Source: Cloacimonetes bacterium UBA3900
Lineage (GTDB): Bacteria; Cloacimonadota; Cloacimonadia; Cloacimonadales; Cloacimonadaceae
DNA length: 50,986 nt
Assembly: GCA_002391675.1 (NCBI GenBank)
Contig: DGFM01000007.1
Location: forward strand, 26,018 to 77,003
Reading direction: 5' to 3'
Position numbers and translations under genes: made by a program. Numbering within the stretch: the stretch's first letter is position 1; every line of letters begins with the position of its first letter. Below the pieces are notes generated by a model. The model saw only the letters and a list, made by a program, of their open reading frames with translations, had not been told where the DNA came from and made no database searches. This document shows positions 1-6,982 of this stretch, piece by piece.

Positions 1-168
1 AGCGGCGAAGCCGCTTGTAATCAAATTCCTGAAGCTTGCGAAGCTGTTCAGAACACCGGCGCTTTAGCAAGCGCCCGTACACGCTTGATTGCGGCGCTTC
101 AGCAAGCTCCGGCTACCAGGGTCGCTATGGCAAGCGACCATACTTGGTGGTCGGTCCAGCGACCGACC
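1..168. repeat. REP/hairpin mosaic downstream of the M28 gene
   Basis: This block is built from short hairpins. AGCGGC-gaa-GCCGCT is at 1-15 and AGCTT-gcg-AAGCT at 33-45. GGCGCTT with loop TAGC and AAGCGCC is at 58-75. A GTAG-headed REP core is at 91-116 (minus strand). GGTCGCT/AGCGACC is at 120-139. GGTCGGTC with loop CAGC and GACCGACC is at 149-168. On the minus strand the last hairpin is preceded by GTAG, whose TAG is the stop codon of the M28 gene. A very similar order of hairpins recurs near 6672-6755. Confidence 0.8.
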
Positions 169-2745
169 CTACCTGATATACACCATCTTCCGCGTGAGGG
201 ATTGGTCTCCCTGCTTTGCCTGCAGGAAGTAGACGCCGCTGCTCACCCGGTTGCCGTCGTCATCGCGTGCATCCCAGCTGAATACTTCCACACCGATGGG
301 TTTATCCTGCATGAGGGTGCGCACCAATTGTCCTCTTTGGTTGTAGATTTTGAGGCTGGTGTTTTGGCTGCAATCGTTGGCCTTCAGGGTGATTCTCGCA
401 CTGCCGGAGAAGGGATTGGGAGCGGGCAGCGAGAGGCTCAAGCTGGCGGCGGGTGTATTGCCGCCGATCTCAGCGGGGTAGAGCTCGGCAAAGTCGTGTC
501 TGAAAACGTGTTGCACCAAAGCTTTGGCGTTAGCTGCCTCCATATAGTAGAGCGGGAAGCTGAGGGTGACGGCAGAGCCGAGGGCATAATCGTTTTTGAT
601 GCCCACTGCCTGGCCATTGAGATATCCCTGGGCGCTGTCGTTGTCGTATTCACCGGCGTAGGCATAGATGGCGGTGGCGTTATCGGTGGGTGTCATGCCT
701 TCCACTCTGTTGATATGGTGGTTGAGGGCGGAGAGGCTTTTGAGCGGGTCCACCTGGATGAGCGGATAGCCGGGTTGCAGTGGCAAAGCTGTTTTGAAGC
801 GGCTCTGGTTGGTGAAATCCACTTCGGCGATACCCAGCACGTCGTAGATGAAGTCTCCCGCTTCGAAAGTGGTCGGATAGCCGGCATTCATCTCAAAAGC
901 CGTACTGGGATGATAGACGCTGAAGAGGACCTTGCCGCCCATCCCCACATATTCACGGAGGACATCCGTACAAGCTGCGGCGCTTGAGATATTGGTGAGA
1001 TCGTTGCCATGCCAGAGCAGGCAGGAAAATACGCCCAGATCAATCAATTGCAGTTCATCAAGTTTTGCCAGGTCTATCAGCTGGGGCTCATAAACGTCTA
1101 ACATATCGGCATAAAACTCGTCCACCATCTCATCTGTGGGAGTAAAGACGGTGCTGCCGCTGCCGCCTATGGTTTCGTCCACGATGAGCGCACCCTGGTT
1201 TAAGGTCAGGGGTCTGGAGCGGATGACCTGCGATGCGGGGCCGATGTTGCCATCGTGATCGAAGCCACAAACACGGTAGTAATAGCTGTGTAAACCGCCG
1301 TTGACACTTTGATCGCGGTAGGAAGTATCGGAGGCCGGGACGGTGGCCAGGAGGCTGCCCTGAGCGTCGGCTTCGGTGCTGCGATATACCTTATAGCCGG
1401 CCAGGTCGTGTTCATGGTTTGGCTGCCAGGAAAGCTGAACGTGGCGGCGTGCGGGGGAACCCGTAAGCTCAGTGGGTGCAAGCGGGGCGTCAAAAGGTGT
1501 GCCCGTACCCAGGGCTCCCATGCTTTCCAAGCCGAAAGCATCCACAGAATAGACGCCAACCAGATATGGGGTGCCTTCAGTGAGTCCGCTGAGGATGTAG
1601 CTGCTTCCGGTGCAGTCCACATAGTTGTCGGCGAGATCGCTGTAGCCGCTGCCCCAGTGAATTCTGTAGTGGCTGACGGCCGGATCCGGCGAAAGCTCCC
1701 AGGCAAGGTGCAGAGACTCGCCATCTCCGTAGTTGTGTACCACAAGATTTGCGGGGGATTGGGGCATATCGGCGAAGGTGGCAGCGACGGCGGTGGAGGC
1801 TCTGATCACTTCGGCGCAGTAGTCTCCATCGATATTGGCTACGGTGTCATCGCTGGTATGATATTGAGGCGAGAATTCGTGTTCGAAGAAATAGATCACG
1901 TCGTAGCCGGCTTCCCAAAAGGGCGCACCATCGCTTGCCGGTTTGTTCAATTCTCCAAAATACGTCTGCATATTGGTGTAGAGCGAGGTGATGTTTTGGG
2001 CACGATAGCTGTGTTCCAGGCTTACTTCATAGGGCATGAGGCGCACCTGCCATTCGCCGGGTGCGGCGGTGTTGTAGCCGATCATATCGTGGTTGATCAT
2101 GAGGCGGATGTCCATCTCATTTTCGAGGGCATATCCGGCGTAGGCATATGAGCCTATCATACCCCATTCTTCTGCAGCAAAGGTAATAAAGCGGATGCTG
2201 CGCCTGGGCCGGAAGCCGCTGGCCATCATCACGCGGGCCATCTCCAGACAGGCGGCGGTGCCGCTGGCGTTGTCATCCGCTCCGGGTGCACTTAGATAGG
2301 GGTCATCGTATTGGTTGTAGGAGTCATGATGTCCGCCCACGATGATGTATTCATCCGGATAGACGCTGCCCGGGATGGTAGCCACCACGTTGTATTGATC
2401 GGTGCCATCAAGTTCAAATTGCTGCAGCTCCACATGGGGAACGCCAAAGCTGATAAACAGGTCACGAATCCAGCGGCTGACAGCTGAGCGATTGTCTGCA
2501 AAGCAATAACGGGTACCAAAATCCTGCAAGCCCTGGATGTGGGAGAGCACGGAGTCTGCTTCAACAGCATTAACCAGGTTTTGCAGATCGACCTGCCGGG
2601 CGAGGCCGAAACCTGCCCGGGCCCGGGCTTGTTGGTAAAGCCCTTCGAGAGGATTTGGGGCTTCGCCAAGGGCCGGGTTTGCCGTCTGGGCGCAGATGCA
2701 ACTGAGTGTAAAGATAAGCAAGATAGAGAGCGTGACTTTCTTCAT
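169..2745 (-). CDS. Secreted M28-family zinc aminopeptidase with C-terminal sorting tail
   Basis: An 858-residue exported metallopeptidase that probably trims peptides outside the cell. The start at 2745 has an AGAGG ribosome site and opens with a signal peptide (MKKVTLSILLIFTLSCICAQ); an upstream in-frame start at 2913 would lack these features. The M28 zinc site is visible in order: GGHHDS (about residue 137), GADDNASG (about 156), FAAEEWG (about 192), NHDMIGYN (about 218) and YHTSDD (about 296). Two fibronectin type III-like domains follow (about 338-510), then a beta-rich region. The last 85 residues form a FlgD-like tail with PAPNPF, IYNQRGQLVRTL and SSGVYFLQ, as in four other secreted proteins here. 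The stop codon TAG is part of the GTAG of the adjoining hairpin repeat. Protease family is confident; substrate unknown. Confidence 0.93.
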   Translation of the reverse strand: MKKVTLSILLIFTLSCICAQTANPALGEAPNPLEGLYQQARARAGFGLARQVDLQNLVNAVEADSVLSHIQGLQDFGTRYCFADNRSAVSRWIRDLFISFGVPHVELQQFELDGTDQYNVVATIPGSVYPDEYIIVGGHHDSYNQYDDPYLSAPGADDNASGTAACLEMARVMMASGFRPRRSIRFITFAAEEWGMIGSYAYAGYALENEMDIRLMINHDMIGYNTAAPGEWQVRLMPYEVSLEHSYRAQNITSLYTNMQTYFGELNKPASDGAPFWEAGYDVIYFFEHEFSPQYHTSDDTVANIDGDYCAEVIRASTAVAATFADMPQSPANLVVHNYGDGESLHLAWELSPDPAVSHYRIHWGSGYSDLADNYVDCTGSSYILSGLTEGTPYLVGVYSVDAFGLESMGALGTGTPFDAPLAPTELTGSPARRHVQLSWQPNHEHDLAGYKVYRSTEADAQGSLLATVPASDTSYRDQSVNGGLHSYYYRVCGFDHDGNIGPASQVIRSRPLTLNQGALIVDETIGGSGSTVFTPTDEMVDEFYADMLDVYEPQLIDLAKLDELQLIDLGVFSCLLWHGNDLTNISSAAACTDVLREYVGMGGKVLFSVYHPSTAFEMNAGYPTTFEAGDFIYDVLGIAEVDFTNQSRFKTALPLQPGYPLIQVDPLKSLSALNHHINRVEGMTPTDNATAIYAYAGEYDNDSAQGYLNGQAVGIKNDYALGSAVTLSFPLYYMEAANAKALVQHVFRHDFAELYPAEIGGNTPAASLSLSLPAPNPFSGSARITLKANDCSQNTSLKIYNQRGQLVRTLMQDKPIGVEVFSWDARDDDGNRVSSGVYFLQAKQGDQSLTRKMVYIR

Positions 2746-2771
2746 AAGGCTACCTCTTTTATTTAAATCGT

Positions 2772-2799
2772 TTGCTGTGACATTTGGCTTGCATAATTC
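2772..2799 (+). promoter_or_regulatory. Possible promoter of the PDZ-protein gene in the divergent spacer
   Basis: TTGCTG (2772-2777) and TAATTC (2794-2799) are 16 bp apart in the 186-bp AT-rich spacer between the divergent M28 and PDZ genes. The leader would be about 130 nt. Both hexamers match the consensus only partly, and other pairs can be drawn, so this is a weak call. The spacer also carries repeated TGTGACA/CAAATGTGACA words. Confidence 0.25.
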
Positions 2800-2931
2800 A
2801 TTCCCAATCAACAAGAAAATGACCTCAAATGTGACAAATGTGAAAATAACTTCACGCTCTGTTTTTATGCTTGCGAGATGCAATGATTGCCTTAAACTAT
2901 CTAAAAAACCCAAATGGGAGGTTTCCTCAAT

Positions 2932-4077
2932 ATGAAAAGAACCTTAACACTGATCCTGCTGCTGGGCGCTCTGGCCCTTTTGGCAGCACAAACCTATTCC
3001 CCCATCAACCCCGTTTCTGATGAAGACGAGGTCTATTACGACGACGAGATCATGCTCATCGACGAGGATGAGCTCGAAGCTGAAACCGGTTTTCTGGGCA
3101 TTTATGTGGATGATTTGAACTTTCCCAAAGCTCAGGCGCTGAAATACAACAAAAATCATGGCGTGCTGATCTTGGGCGTGGTGGAAGATTCACCCGCTGC
3201 TGCGGCAAATCTGCAAAAAGACGACATCATCATGATAATGAACGACCAGGTGGTGACCAACAAACAGAAATTCATCGAAATCTGCGAAGGCACCAAGGTG
3301 GGCGACGAGATGAAGCTGAAGATTTGGCGCAACGGTGCGGAACAAGCGGCAGAGCTCACGCTTGGCGAAAAGATCGAAGATGATGGGATAGACCCCAGCA
3401 GAATCACCGTGTCTTTCAAACCCAATTTGACCACCGGCTACGGCGGCGGAGGCTGGATTCCCATGTGGGCAACCGTGGATGTATCAGACATCAACGAGCT
3501 GCTGGAAGAGCTCTATTTTGAGCCCATGCGCGAAAAAGGGATGCTGATGCAGGGTGGTGCAGGCAAGATGCACATAGGCAAAGGCTTCTTCTTTGGCCTG
3601 CAAGGCGCTTCTTACGCAGATAAAGGCAAAAGCAACGCTCCCGCCACGGCCGCAGACCAAAAGCTGCGTGCAAACTACATCATGAGCACCTTTGAATTTA
3701 CCATCGACAAACGCTTCGCCGTCAAACCCTGGCTGGTGCTTTCCATCGGCACGGGCCTGGGCTCAGCCAAACACAAGGTGGAGCTCTATCGCGATGAATC
3801 AGACAGCACCTGGCCGGCAAACAACAACTACGGCCTGGGTTACCACAAAGCCGCACTCAAAAAGAGCTACCTCACCGTTCACCCCAGATTTGAAGCGCTG
3901 TTCCCGCTGGTAAGCTGGTTTGGCCTGAGAATGGAGGCCGGATACAACTACGGCTTCAGCCCCAACAGAGGCTGGCGGGAAGAGGAATACAACGGCGAAT
4001 ACCGCCACATCACAAACTCGCCCGAAACCAAGTTTGGCGCCTTCACTATCAGCGCCGGACCGTGGTTTGGATTTTAA
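2932..4077 (+). CDS. Exported PDZ-domain protein with beta-barrel-like C-terminal region
   Basis: A 381-residue protein with a signal peptide (MKRTLTLILLLGALALLAAQ) and a good GGGAGG ribosome site at 2916-2921. An acidic linker leads to a PDZ domain at about residues 45-130, with the carboxylate-binding-loop type sequence TGFLGIYVDD and the segment GVVEDSPAAAANLQKDDII. There is no protease domain. From about residue 140 to the end the chain alternates glycine/aromatic strands (for example FFFGLQGASY, LVLSIGTGLG, LRMEAGYNYGF) and finishes ITSAGPWFGF-like with a C-terminal Phe, as outer-membrane barrels do. A barrel fold is inferred, not proven. It could be a periplasm-facing PDZ tethered to the outer membrane. 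It is divergent from the M28 peptidase gene and is followed by a terminator. Confidence 0.8.
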   Translation: MKRTLTLILLLGALALLAAQTYSPINPVSDEDEVYYDDEIMLIDEDELEAETGFLGIYVDDLNFPKAQALKYNKNHGVLILGVVEDSPAAAANLQKDDIIMIMNDQVVTNKQKFIEICEGTKVGDEMKLKIWRNGAEQAAELTLGEKIEDDGIDPSRITVSFKPNLTTGYGGGGWIPMWATVDVSDINELLEELYFEPMREKGMLMQGGAGKMHIGKGFFFGLQGASYADKGKSNAPATAADQKLRANYIMSTFEFTIDKRFAVKPWLVLSIGTGLGSAKHKVELYRDESDSTWPANNNYGLGYHKAALKKSYLTVHPRFEALFPLVSWFGLRMEAGYNYGFSPNRGWREEEYNGEYRHITNSPETKFGAFTISAGPWFGF

Positions 4078-4101
4078 GAAACAAAGCTAATCTCAAAATA
4101 G

Positions 4102-4130
4102 AAAGGGATGCCAAAGCGGCGTCCCTTTTT
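4102..4130 (+). terminator. Rho-independent terminator after the PDZ-protein gene
   Basis: An 11-bp stem (AAAGGGATGCC with GGCGTCCCTTT, one G-U pair) encloses loop AAAGC and runs into a T tract. It lies 25 bp after the stop codon. Confidence 0.85.
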
Positions 4131-4150
4131 AGGTTTTTGTGACGAAGATG

Positions 4151-4622
4151 AAGAACTTGGTAGCCGGAGCTTGCCAAAGCGCCGCAATCAAGCGCAGCTT
4201 GATGTTTAAAGCGGCGAAGCCTGCTTTTTTCTGCAGCGAAGCTGCTGCCGGCACAGCCGGCTTTTAAAATACGGGTGGTTGTGGCAGGGATACGCACGGC
4301 TTTGGGGTTTAGGACAGCAAACTTCGTTTGCTTGCGGCGCTTTGGCAAGCTCCGGCTACCGGGCTGCGCTGGTTTTTGGGGATGCGGGTGGTTGTGGTGG
4401 GGATACGCACGGCTCTGGGGTTTAGGACAGCAAACTCCGTTTGCTTGCGGCGCTTTGGCAAGCTCCGGCTACCAGCGAGCTGCGCTCGCCCCGTCCCCTC
4501 CACAACTACCCGTATCCCAATCACTTGCGAAGCACTCACAACTAACAACTGGCAACTGACAACTGCGACGGAGTCGCCACGGCAAGCTCTGGCTACCTGG
4601 CTGCGCCCGATACCAAAATAAG
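4151..4622. repeat. REP/hairpin mosaic upstream of the RAYT gene
   Basis: It begins with a plus-oriented GTAG REP core at 4160-4185, then the triloop hairpin ATCAAGC-gca-GCTTGAT (4187-4203) and further short GCGGC/CAGC/GCCGGC hairpins. Two copies of a roughly 113-bp unit follow (from 4266 and 4379). Each carries GCAAAC-triloop-GTTTGC and a minus-oriented REP core (4334-4359 and 4447-4472). After 4472 come GCGAGC-tgc-GCTCGC, an ACAACTAACAACTGG run and GCGAC-gga-GTCGC. Reading frames through it are repeat-driven and I do not consider them genes. Confidence 0.85.
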
Positions 4623-4630
4623 GAGATAAT

Positions 4631-5296
4631 ATGAACACCTACAATAGGCTTTCCAAAGAAAACATGAAGACCCGCTTCCAATCCAGGAATCTACCTCACC
4701 TGTTTGACCGGTATAAACCTGTCTTTATCACCTATAGACTGAAATTCTCCTTGCCTCATCAGATGATGGTTGACTACCAAAAACAGATCAAGGATTGGTA
4801 TGCAGAGCTGGAAGATCTCTCAGAAGATGAAAGAAAACAAAAACTTAAAAATAAGGACAAAAGGTTCTTTGACTGGTATGATCAGCTCTTGGGGCTTTCT
4901 TCCGATATACTGTATATTCTTCATAAGGACGGAATTCGTGAGATCATCCAAGAATCATTTCATCACTTTGACGGTGTGCGGTACACACTGCTTGGCTACT
5001 GCATAATGCCAAACCACGTGCATGTGCTGATAAGTCCACTGGTTCAGGAAGATGGAAATATCTTTTCCACATCTCATATAGTGTACACTTGGAAGAGATA
5101 TACAGCCAATGCAATAAACAAGGTATTGGGAAAGCGGGGCAACTTGTGGCAAAAGGAATGCTATGACAGCTTGGTGAAAGATAAAGCGGGGTTGGGCAGA
5201 GTGTTGGAATATATCGTTAACAATCCGGTAAAAGCCAATCTGGTGAAGGATTGGCGGGATTGGAAGGGCACTTATATGAGAGATGGGATCATGTAG
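4631..5296 (+). CDS. REP-associated tyrosine transposase (RAYT, Y1/HUH family)
   Basis: A 221-residue single-strand DNA transposase relative of IS200/IS605 TnpA. The family cuts and rejoins DNA at GTAG-headed REP hairpins. The HUH metal motif is visible in MPNHVHVLIS (His129 and His131), and the likely catalytic tyrosine is Tyr194 in LEYIVNNPVKAN, a RAYT signature. WQKECYDSLV between them also matches the family. The start has a strong AAGGAG site at 4619-4624. No TnpB or terminal inverted repeats are seen. Instead the gene is embedded in GTAG hairpin repeats, and the first downstream REP core starts one base after the stop codon. Length and motifs look intact, so it is probably functional. 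This is the likely source of the REP elements across the window. Confidence 0.92.
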   Translation: MNTYNRLSKENMKTRFQSRNLPHLFDRYKPVFITYRLKFSLPHQMMVDYQKQIKDWYAELEDLSEDERKQKLKNKDKRFFDWYDQLLGLSSDILYILHKDGIREIIQESFHHFDGVRYTLLGYCIMPNHVHVLISPLVQEDGNIFSTSHIVYTWKRYTANAINKVLGKRGNLWQKECYDSLVKDKAGLGRVLEYIVNNPVKANLVKDWRDWKGTYMRDGIM

Positions 5297-5730
5297 GTAG
5301 CCGGAGCTTGCCAAAGCGCCGCAATCAAGCGCAGCTTGATGCTTAAAGCGGCGAAGCCGGCTTTTAAAATACGGATGGTTGTGGCAGGGATCCGCACGGC
5401 TTTGGGGTTTAGGACAGCAAACTTCGTTTGCTTGCGGCGCTTTGGCAAGCTCCGGCTACCGGGCTGCGCTGGTTTTTGGGGATGCGGGTGGTTGTGGTGG
5501 GGATACGCACGGCTCTGGGGTTTAGGACAGCAAACTCCGTTTGCTTGCGGCGCTTTGGCAAGCTCCGGCTACCGGGCTGCGCTGGTTTTTGGGGATGCGG
5601 GTGGTTGTGGCAGGGGGTACGTATGGCTTTGGGTTTAGAAGAGCAAACTCCGTTTGCTTGCGGCGCTTTGGCAAGCTCCGGCTACCGGGCTTCGCTGGTT
5701 TTGGGGATGCAGGAGGTTGTGGTGTAGGTT
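5297..5730. repeat. REP core plus tandem 113-bp repeat array downstream of RAYT
   Basis: A plus-oriented REP core (5297-5322) directly follows the RAYT stop codon, then ATCAAGC-gca-GCTTGAT and a GCGGC hairpin. Three tandem units of 113, 113 and 112 bp follow at 5368-5480, 5481-5593 and 5594-5705, with a partial fourth unit to about 5730. Each unit holds GCAAAC-ttc/tcc-GTTTGC and a minus-oriented REP core (5434-5459, 5547-5572, 5660-5685). The same unit is present twice upstream of RAYT in the same orientation. Confidence 0.88.
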
Positions 5731-5910
5731 GAGGTAGTGGTGGAGCTTTCTTTTTTTGTCCACGGATTACACGAATGTTCACGAATTATGGGGCCAGCTA
5801 CCGCTGGCCCTGTACGGGCGCTCGCCTGGAGCGCCGATCTTGTGAGTAGCTTCGCAAGCTTCAGGGATATGGCCGACGTAGTCGGCAAGAGAGTGAGAGA
5901 GGCTGCCGGT
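5731..5910. repeat. Hairpin mosaic with CACGGATT/CACGAAT repeats
   Basis: A run of CACGG/CACGAAT words (about 5760-5786) is followed by GGGCCAGC with loop TACC and GCTGGCCC, then GGCGCTC/GAGCGCC, a CTTCGCAAG hairpin and GCCGAC-gta-GTCGGC. The segment from about 5800 to 5905 is close to the reverse complement of 35025-35125. Confidence 0.7.
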
Positions 5911-5940
5911 TGTTGATGGAAAATCCCTTCCCTTAAGGGC

Positions 5941-6230
5941 CGAAAATTGTTTTCAAAAAACCAGCCCTTGCATCAATATTTGACTTTTCACCTGGCCTCG
6001 CCCACCCTCGGATCTCCTTGGCGCCCGAATGCGTAACTCTTGGGTTTTCCTTGGGTTACTTGTGGATCCCAAAGGAGACCCACAGGAGCCCCTAAGGGAG
6101 GCCGCATGAAATCGACGTTTTAGAGGGCGGATTTGTTTGCAGAAATCAAGGGCGCAAGTCAAATATTTCAGAAACGCCTGCCGGTACAGATGCCGAAGTG
6201 AGTCCCGGAATACCTACTAAAACAGTAGGC
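5941..6230. repeat. 290-bp dispersed structured element, copy 1
   Basis: It aligns without a net indel to 38051-38340 (constant offset 32,110). An outer stem pairs AATATTTGACTT (5975-5986) with AAGTCAAATATT (6156-6167). TGTGG (6061-6065) can pair with CCACA (6080-6084). A 3' hairpin is CCTACT, loop AAAAC, AGTAGG (6213-6229). The closing pair of this hairpin is T-A here and C-G in copy 2, a compensatory change. The strand of any transcript is unknown. It may be a structured RNA or a non-autonomous mobile element. Confidence 0.65.
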
Positions 6231-6439
6231 GTTATTTGGGTATTCGTCAGCCTTTTTGTATGCTCCTGAAATCTGGAGGAAACCCTGCTCTGCTCTTCCG
6301 GTAGAACTTTTCAACCACTCAAATTGAACTTGAGCCAATTATATGATAAGGGGTTTATAATGGGTGGTCATTTCAGGAATGGGAAAAGTCTGCTGGATGG
6401 AGCGAGGCTGTTTGTGGCTGCAGGAATTACACAAATGTT
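6231..6439. other. Unassigned spacer
   Basis: About 200 bp of DNA lying between the structured element and the next hairpin block, with no repeat seen. There is a start-like GGGTTTATAATGG at about 6352-6364, but the frame runs straight into repeat sequence, so I do not call a gene. I see no tRNA-like or terminator structure. Confidence 0.5.
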
Positions 6440-6860
6440 AATAAAGATAGTCCACGGATATACACGGATGTTCACGGATTATGGGGCCAGCTACCGCTGG
6501 CACTGTACGGGCGCTTGCCAAAGCGCCGATCTTGTAACCGAAGTTTGCTTTTGTCGCCGCCAGGTAGGGGCGCTCGCTGTAGCGCCCTTAACGGCACTCG
6601 TTTGAGTGCCGATGTTATATATCCGCTGCCTTGGGCAGCGGTAAGGGGGCGCTTTAGCAAGCGCCCGTACCAAGCGGCGAAGCCGCTTGTAACCACATTC
6701 CTAAAGCTTGCGAAGCTGTTCAGAACATCGGCGCTTTAGCAAGCGCCCGTACACGCTACAACCTCCCGTATCCCAATCACTTGCGAAGCACTAACAACTA
6801 ACTACTAACTACTAACAACTGCGGCGTAGCCGCCCCGGCACGCCCCGGCTACCTCGCTGC
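6440..6860. repeat. Hairpin mosaic upstream of the der operon
   Basis: It contains CACGGAT repeats with a 10-bp spacing (6453-6480), GGGCCAGC-tacc-GCTGGC, GGCGCTT with loop GCCA and AAGCGCC, and several GCGCC/GGGCAGC hairpins. An AGCGGC-gaa-GCCGCT / AGCTT-gcg-AAGCT / GGCGCTT-tagc-AAGCGCC series (about 6672-6750) matches positions 1-80 of the window. ACTAACAACT runs are at about 6790-6820. Confidence 0.75.
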
Positions 6861-6936
6861 GCCATGATAATGCCTCATTTTTGGTATGAATTATGCTTTC
6901 TATTTATCTGTTTCTGGGACTTTTAAGCTTAAGGCA

Positions 6937-6965
6937 TTGACAAAATCGCCTCTTAAAAAAGATTG
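6937..6965 (+). promoter_or_regulatory. Possible promoter of the der operon
   Basis: A perfect TTGACA at 6937-6942 sits about 40 bp before the gene. The expected -10 position (around 6959-6965) only offers AAGATT, so the call rests on the -35 box and the location at the head of a long operon. Confidence 0.3.
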
Positions 6966-6982
6966 ATCCCAAAAGGAAGGAA

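Noticed and set aside
85..2151. Long plus-strand frames opposite the M28 peptidase gene
   Set aside because: They are antisense to a gene with full catalytic motifs, signal peptide and ribosome site, and their translations show no domain.
2839..2856. Possible CRP/FNR-type site (TGTGA...TCACG) in the M28/PDZ divergent spacer
   Set aside because: The spacer between half-sites is 8 bp rather than 6 and the right half is imperfect; not enough to call an operator.
4266..5730. Possible CRISPR array from regularly spaced repeats near 4.3-5.7 kb
   Set aside because: Units are 113 bp, repeats are contiguous with no unique spacers, and they contain REP hairpins; no cas genes are nearby.
4275..5782. 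Open frames of about 60-100 codons through the repeat arrays (e.g. containing GYARLWGLGQQ)
   Set aside because: They exist on both strands, follow repeat boundaries, lack ribosome sites and repeat with the array, so they are by-products of GC-rich repeats.
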